Source: Spirochaetaceae bacterium
Lineage (GTDB): Bacteria > Spirochaetota > Spirochaetia > Treponematales > Breznakiellaceae
Reading direction: 5' to 3'
DNA length: 9,328 nt
NCBI GenBank assembly: GCA_031278935.1
Contig: JAITJK010000066.1
Location: 1 to 9,328 of the forward strand
Position 1 is the first letter of the stretch. The number at the start of each line of letters is the position of its first letter. The notes below the pieces were generated by a model. That model was given only the letters and a program-made list of their open reading frames with translations. It was not told the origin of the DNA and ran no database searches. Positions 6,814-9,328 of this stretch are shown one piece after another. The position numbers and the translations under genes were made by a program.

Positions 6814-7868
6814 GTATACAGGTCTCGATTCGTAAGCAGGCGTCCCGACAGTTCTGCCTACAGACCGCTTTTGAGAGTCCCTATGCCTGTCTGGGTATCT
6901 TAGGCGCTTCGGGCTGCGGAAAAAGTATGACCCTCAAGTGTATTGCGGGGATTGAAACCCCTGATGAGGGGCATATCGCGGTGAACGGACGGGTCTTATT
7001 TGACTCAAGCCGGAAGATAAATCTGAAGCCCCAGGAGCGGCGGGTGGGCTATCTCTTCCAGAATTACGCCCTCTTCCCCCGGATGACCGTGCTGGACAAT
7101 ATTACCGCCGCCCTTTCCCTTGCGAAAGGGGAGAAGCTGCACCAGGCCCGGCCCTGGCTCGAACGCTTTGGTCTTACAGGCCTGGAAAGCCGGTATCCCC
7201 GACAGCTTTCCGGAGGCCAGCAACAACGGGTCGCCTTGGCCCGGATGCTCATGCTCGCACCGGAATGCATCCTCTTGGACGAGCCTTTTTCCGCCTTGGA
7301 TACTCACCTACGGGAACAGATGCAGGTGCAGCTCCTGGATATCCTCGAGTTCCACAAAGATATAATTATGGTTACCCATAGCCGGGACGAGGCCTACCGG
7401 CTCTGTGATGGACTTTTGGTCATGGACCAGGGCCGGTGTCTCGCTCAGGGCCCTACCAAAGCCCTATTTCAAGACCCCGTGTCCGTACTGGTGGCGCAGA
7501 TCACGGGGTGCAAAAATATTTCCCCCCTCAGGCGTACCGGAGCGCAGGAGTTATACGCCCAAGATTGGGGTCTGACCCTGCGGACTGCGGTCCCCATTGA
7601 AGACGCGGTTACCCATGTGGGCATCCGGGCTCATGACTTTCAGCCGGTATGGGAGGCCCCGCAGTCGGAGGGCTACAACCTGGTCCGTATGGCCATTACC
7701 CGGCGCACCGAGGAACCTTTTGAGGAAGTCCTGCTCTTTACCAACCAGGACGCCTCAGGGCCCGAAGCGCGGGGAGAACTCTGGTGGAAATACAGCAAAT
7801 ACCTCTACCGGCAAATCCCACCGCGACTCTTCATTCCCCCCGAAGCGCTGCTCCTTTTACGCCCGTAA
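6810..7868 (+). CDS. modC: Molybdate ABC transporter ATP-binding protein ModC
   Basis: ModC is the ATPase that drives molybdate import through ModB. It has 352 residues. All ABC motifs are present: Walker A GASGCGKS (32-39), Q-loop Q84 in YLFQNYALFP, signature LSGGQ (133-137), Walker B CILLDE (153-158) with catalytic E158, D-loop SALD (161-164) and switch H190 in VTHSRDEA. The Walker A is followed by MTLKCIAGIE, a variant I associate with Firmicutes-type ModC rather than the STLL of enterobacteria. The C-terminal ~120 residues (from about ITGCKNIS, 231) correspond to the regulatory MOP/TOBE region but look divergent, keeping only the VGIRAHDF patch (near 269-276) and a WWKYSKYLYRQIPPRLFI-type end. 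Whether it still binds molybdate is open. The ATG overlaps the modB stop. A close relative importing sulfate is possible in principle, but the modAB neighbours settle molybdate/tungstate. Confidence 0.95.
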   Translation: MSIQVSIRKQASRQFCLQTAFESPYACLGILGASGCGKSMTLKCIAGIETPDEGHIAVNGRVLFDSSRKINLKPQERRVGYLFQNYALFPRMTVLDNITAALSLAKGEKLHQARPWLERFGLTGLESRYPRQLSGGQQQRVALARMLMLAPECILLDEPFSALDTHLREQMQVQLLDILEFHKDIIMVTHSRDEAYRLCDGLLVMDQGRCLAQGPTKALFQDPVSVLVAQITGCKNISPLRRTGAQELYAQDWGLTLRTAVPIEDAVTHVGIRAHDFQPVWEAPQSEGYNLVRMAITRRTEEPFEEVLLFTNQDASGPEARGELWWKYSKYLYRQIPPRLFIPPEALLLLRP

Positions 7869-7889
7869 TCCAAGCCCTTGAGCAGTACA

Positions 7890-7912
7890 GGGGTCAGACC
7901 CCGTAGGGACCC
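7890..7912. repeat. GGGGTC-A-GACCCC palindrome in the modC/murE convergent spacer
   Basis: GGGGTC (7890-7895) and GACCCC (7897-7902) form a perfect inverted repeat around one base; as RNA it would fold as a 5-bp stem with a CAG loop. A second GACCC at 7908-7912 can compete for the same left arm, and TCAGACC is repeated at 7894-7900 and 7913-7919. The 44-bp spacer (7869-7912) lies between two convergent stops, so a bidirectional transcription end is plausible. There is no T-run on either side, so an intrinsic terminator is weakly supported. It also resembles short dispersed REP-like palindromes of this sequence that I recall from many environmental bacterial genomes (unverified here). Confidence 0.45.
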
Positions 7913-9328
7913 TCAGACCGGGGCGCCGGAAAAGCCGAGTTCCGCTAAGACATTTTCCGCTTCTGCAATTTCATCATAGGGCTTGGTTTCATGGGCATAG
8001 ATGATCGAATTTTCATGCCCCTTGCCCAGGAGGAGGATCAGATCCTTGGGCCGGGCCAAGGAACAGGCCTTTCGAAGAGCTGTGGGCCGGTCAGGAATGA
8101 GAAAAAGATCCACTCCCTCGCGCGCTCCGGAAATACCCTGGGCAATGGCGTGCAAAATCTCCATGGGGTCTTCCCCCCGGGGATCCTCATCGGTAAGCAC
8201 CACTATATCCGACCAGGACGCGGCTATCCGGCCCTGTTCGCTCCGTTTGGCCGTATCCCGTTCCCCTGCGGAACCAAAGAGGCTGATGATCCGCCCGCAT
8301 CGGGCGTCCAGGCGTTTCCGTAGAGGCGGAAATATAGTCTCAAAGGACGAGGGCGTATGAGCATAGTCCACCACCACCTCAAAGGGCTGGCCCCGCTGAA
8401 TCGCCGTCATCCGACCTCGTACCGGCTTGAGGCTGGGGACCAGGGGAGCCAGGTCTTGCACGGGTATGGAAAGGAGTTCTGATAGGGTCAAAAGACTGGT
8501 AAGCACATTCCCCGCATTAAAAGCCCCGGGAAGCCGGTCTCGTATATCCAAGAGGGTCCCGGTCTTCCGGATATACACCTCGTACCAGTTCCCCCCGGCG
8601 TTGCTGTAGATTTTTTTCAGGGCTAGATCCGCCAGGATGCCCCGGGTACTGTACGTATAGGTGATATGCTTGGTGGATTCCGCGAAATAGGGCGCGCTGG
8701 GATCATCCGCGTTGATTACACCGAATGAAGGAATCCGCTGCTGGGGATTCCCCAGCTCTGAGGCTCGTTTATGGTGATCGAAACGGTCCAGCGCCTGAAA
8801 CAATCGGCTCTTATCCTTGCGATACTGTCCCCAGGTTCCGTGGAACTCCAAATGTTCCTGGGTTACATTAGTCATCACCCCAACATCGAAGGCTACATCG
8901 CCCAAACGATTGGTTCGCGGGGATAATCCGTGGGAACTAGCCTCAATGACCGCGTATTCTCCCCGCTGATCCTGCAGATCCCTCAAAACTTGATGGATTC
9001 TTGGGGCTTCCGGTGTGGTCTGGTGTTCCGGGTTATGGTACGCTCCGGTGCCGTCACTGTACTGTACCGTGGAGATAAACCCCGCCTTCTTGCCTAAAAG
9101 CCGCAGGAGTTGGTAGATGAGGTACACCGTGGTACTCTTACCCTCGGTACCGGTTACGCCGACAACACAAAGGCTCCGGGAGGGAGACCCATAAAAGGCG
9201 TCAGCCACCGGGCTCATGGCAAACCGGGCGTTCTGTACCGGGATATACCGGACTCCCGGCTGATAAGTGTGGAGATCATGCTGATGGACAATCACCTGCG
9301 CCCCTCGACGGATGGCATCAGGGATGAA
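7913..9328 (-). CDS. murE: UDP-N-acetylmuramoyl-tripeptide synthetase MurE (N-terminus beyond window)
   Basis: MurE adds the third peptide residue (a diamino acid) to UDP-MurNAc-L-Ala-D-Glu in cytoplasmic peptidoglycan synthesis. The frame is open to the right edge and its first visible codons read FIPDAIRRGAQ, the conserved end of the MurE N-terminal fold. The in-frame GTG at 9295 is therefore not the start, and roughly 40-60 residues are missing. Visible motifs are the P-loop GTEGKST (9151-9131; usually GTNGKTT), the TNVTQEHLEFHGT metal/substrate region, YRKDKSRLF with the lysine expected to be carbamylated, VVDYAHTPSSFE, LFGSAGERD and GKGHE. The motif that selects the diamino acid reads DEDPR (8191-8177) instead of the meso-DAP-type DNPR, which fits a spirochaete enzyme that may use L-ornithine; that is inference. 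The gene ends in TGA, convergent with modC. Confidence 0.93.
   Translation of the reverse strand, partial: FIPDAIRRGAQVIVHQHDLHTYQPGVRYIPVQNARFAMSPVADAFYGSPSRSLCVVGVTGTEGKSTTVYLIYQLLRLLGKKAGFISTVQYSDGTGAYHNPEHQTTPEAPRIHQVLRDLQDQRGEYAVIEASSHGLSPRTNRLGDVAFDVGVMTNVTQEHLEFHGTWGQYRKDKSRLFQALDRFDHHKRASELGNPQQRIPSFGVINADDPSAPYFAESTKHITYTYSTRGILADLALKKIYSNAGGNWYEVYIRKTGTLLDIRDRLPGAFNAGNVLTSLLTLSELLSIPVQDLAPLVPSLKPVRGRMTAIQRGQPFEVVVDYAHTPSSFETIFPPLRKRLDARCGRIISLFGSAGERDTAKRSEQGRIAASWSDIVVLTDEDPRGEDPMEILHAIAQGISGAREGVDLFLIPDRPTALRKACSLARPKDLILLLGKGHENSIIYAHETKPYDEIAEAENVLAELGFSGAPV

Noticed and set aside
7871..7880. CAAG-CC-CTTG after modC as a terminator stem
   Set aside because: A 4-bp stem with a 2-nt loop and no following T-run is too weak.
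9293..9295. GTG at 9295 as the murE start codon
   Set aside because: The frame stays open to the window edge and the 11 upstream codons read FIPDAIRRGAQ, conserved MurE sequence, so the gene simply continues outside the window.

Overview
The window reads as a stretch of spirochaete chromosome, most likely Treponema or a close relative. The evidence is a FliG homologue with the long N-terminal extension of spirochaetal FliG1-type proteins, a MurE with an altered diamino-acid motif (spirochaetes commonly use L-ornithine in peptidoglycan), and a small exported protein that I can only liken to Treponema hypothetical proteins. The DNA looks clearly GC-rich by eye (not computed), so a free-living or gut-associated (for example termite-gut) treponeme fits better than a small-genome pathogen. 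The taxonomy is inference.

Layout. On the minus strand, reading leftward from 5140, three genes form a very tight operon. They are a FliG1-like flagellar switch protein (5140-3872), a cytoplasmic M16C (PreP/Cym1-type) zinc metallopeptidase (3875-837, overlapping fliG by an ATGA) and a small exported protein of unknown function (832-38, 4-nt gap). A 145-157 bp divergent intergenic region holds weak candidate promoters for both directions and several short repeats. On the plus strand, modA-modB-modC (5298-7868) encode a complete molybdate ABC importer, with a 13-nt gap and then an ATGA overlap. A 44-bp convergent spacer carries a GGGGTC-A-GACCCC palindrome. On the minus strand again, murE (9328-7913) runs off the right edge, so its N-terminus is outside the window. 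Its first visible residues are still conserved MurE sequence, so the in-frame GTG at 9295 is not its start.

How the genes work together. modABC is a self-contained uptake system: periplasmic binding protein, permease and ATPase. It implies at least one molybdoenzyme, and in termite-gut treponemes that could be Mo-nitrogenase, but nothing in the window shows which. The fliG-peptidase-exported protein operon has no obvious shared pathway. Translational coupling is clear from the overlaps, but any functional link is speculative. MurE belongs to peptidoglycan precursor synthesis.

No tRNA, rRNA, CRISPR array, insertion sequence or phage gene was seen. I found no evidence of an undescribed multi-gene system. 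The points most worth a second look are the divergent FliG residues at sites that matter for torque, the altered MurE motifs, the conserved-looking operon, and the intergenic palindrome.
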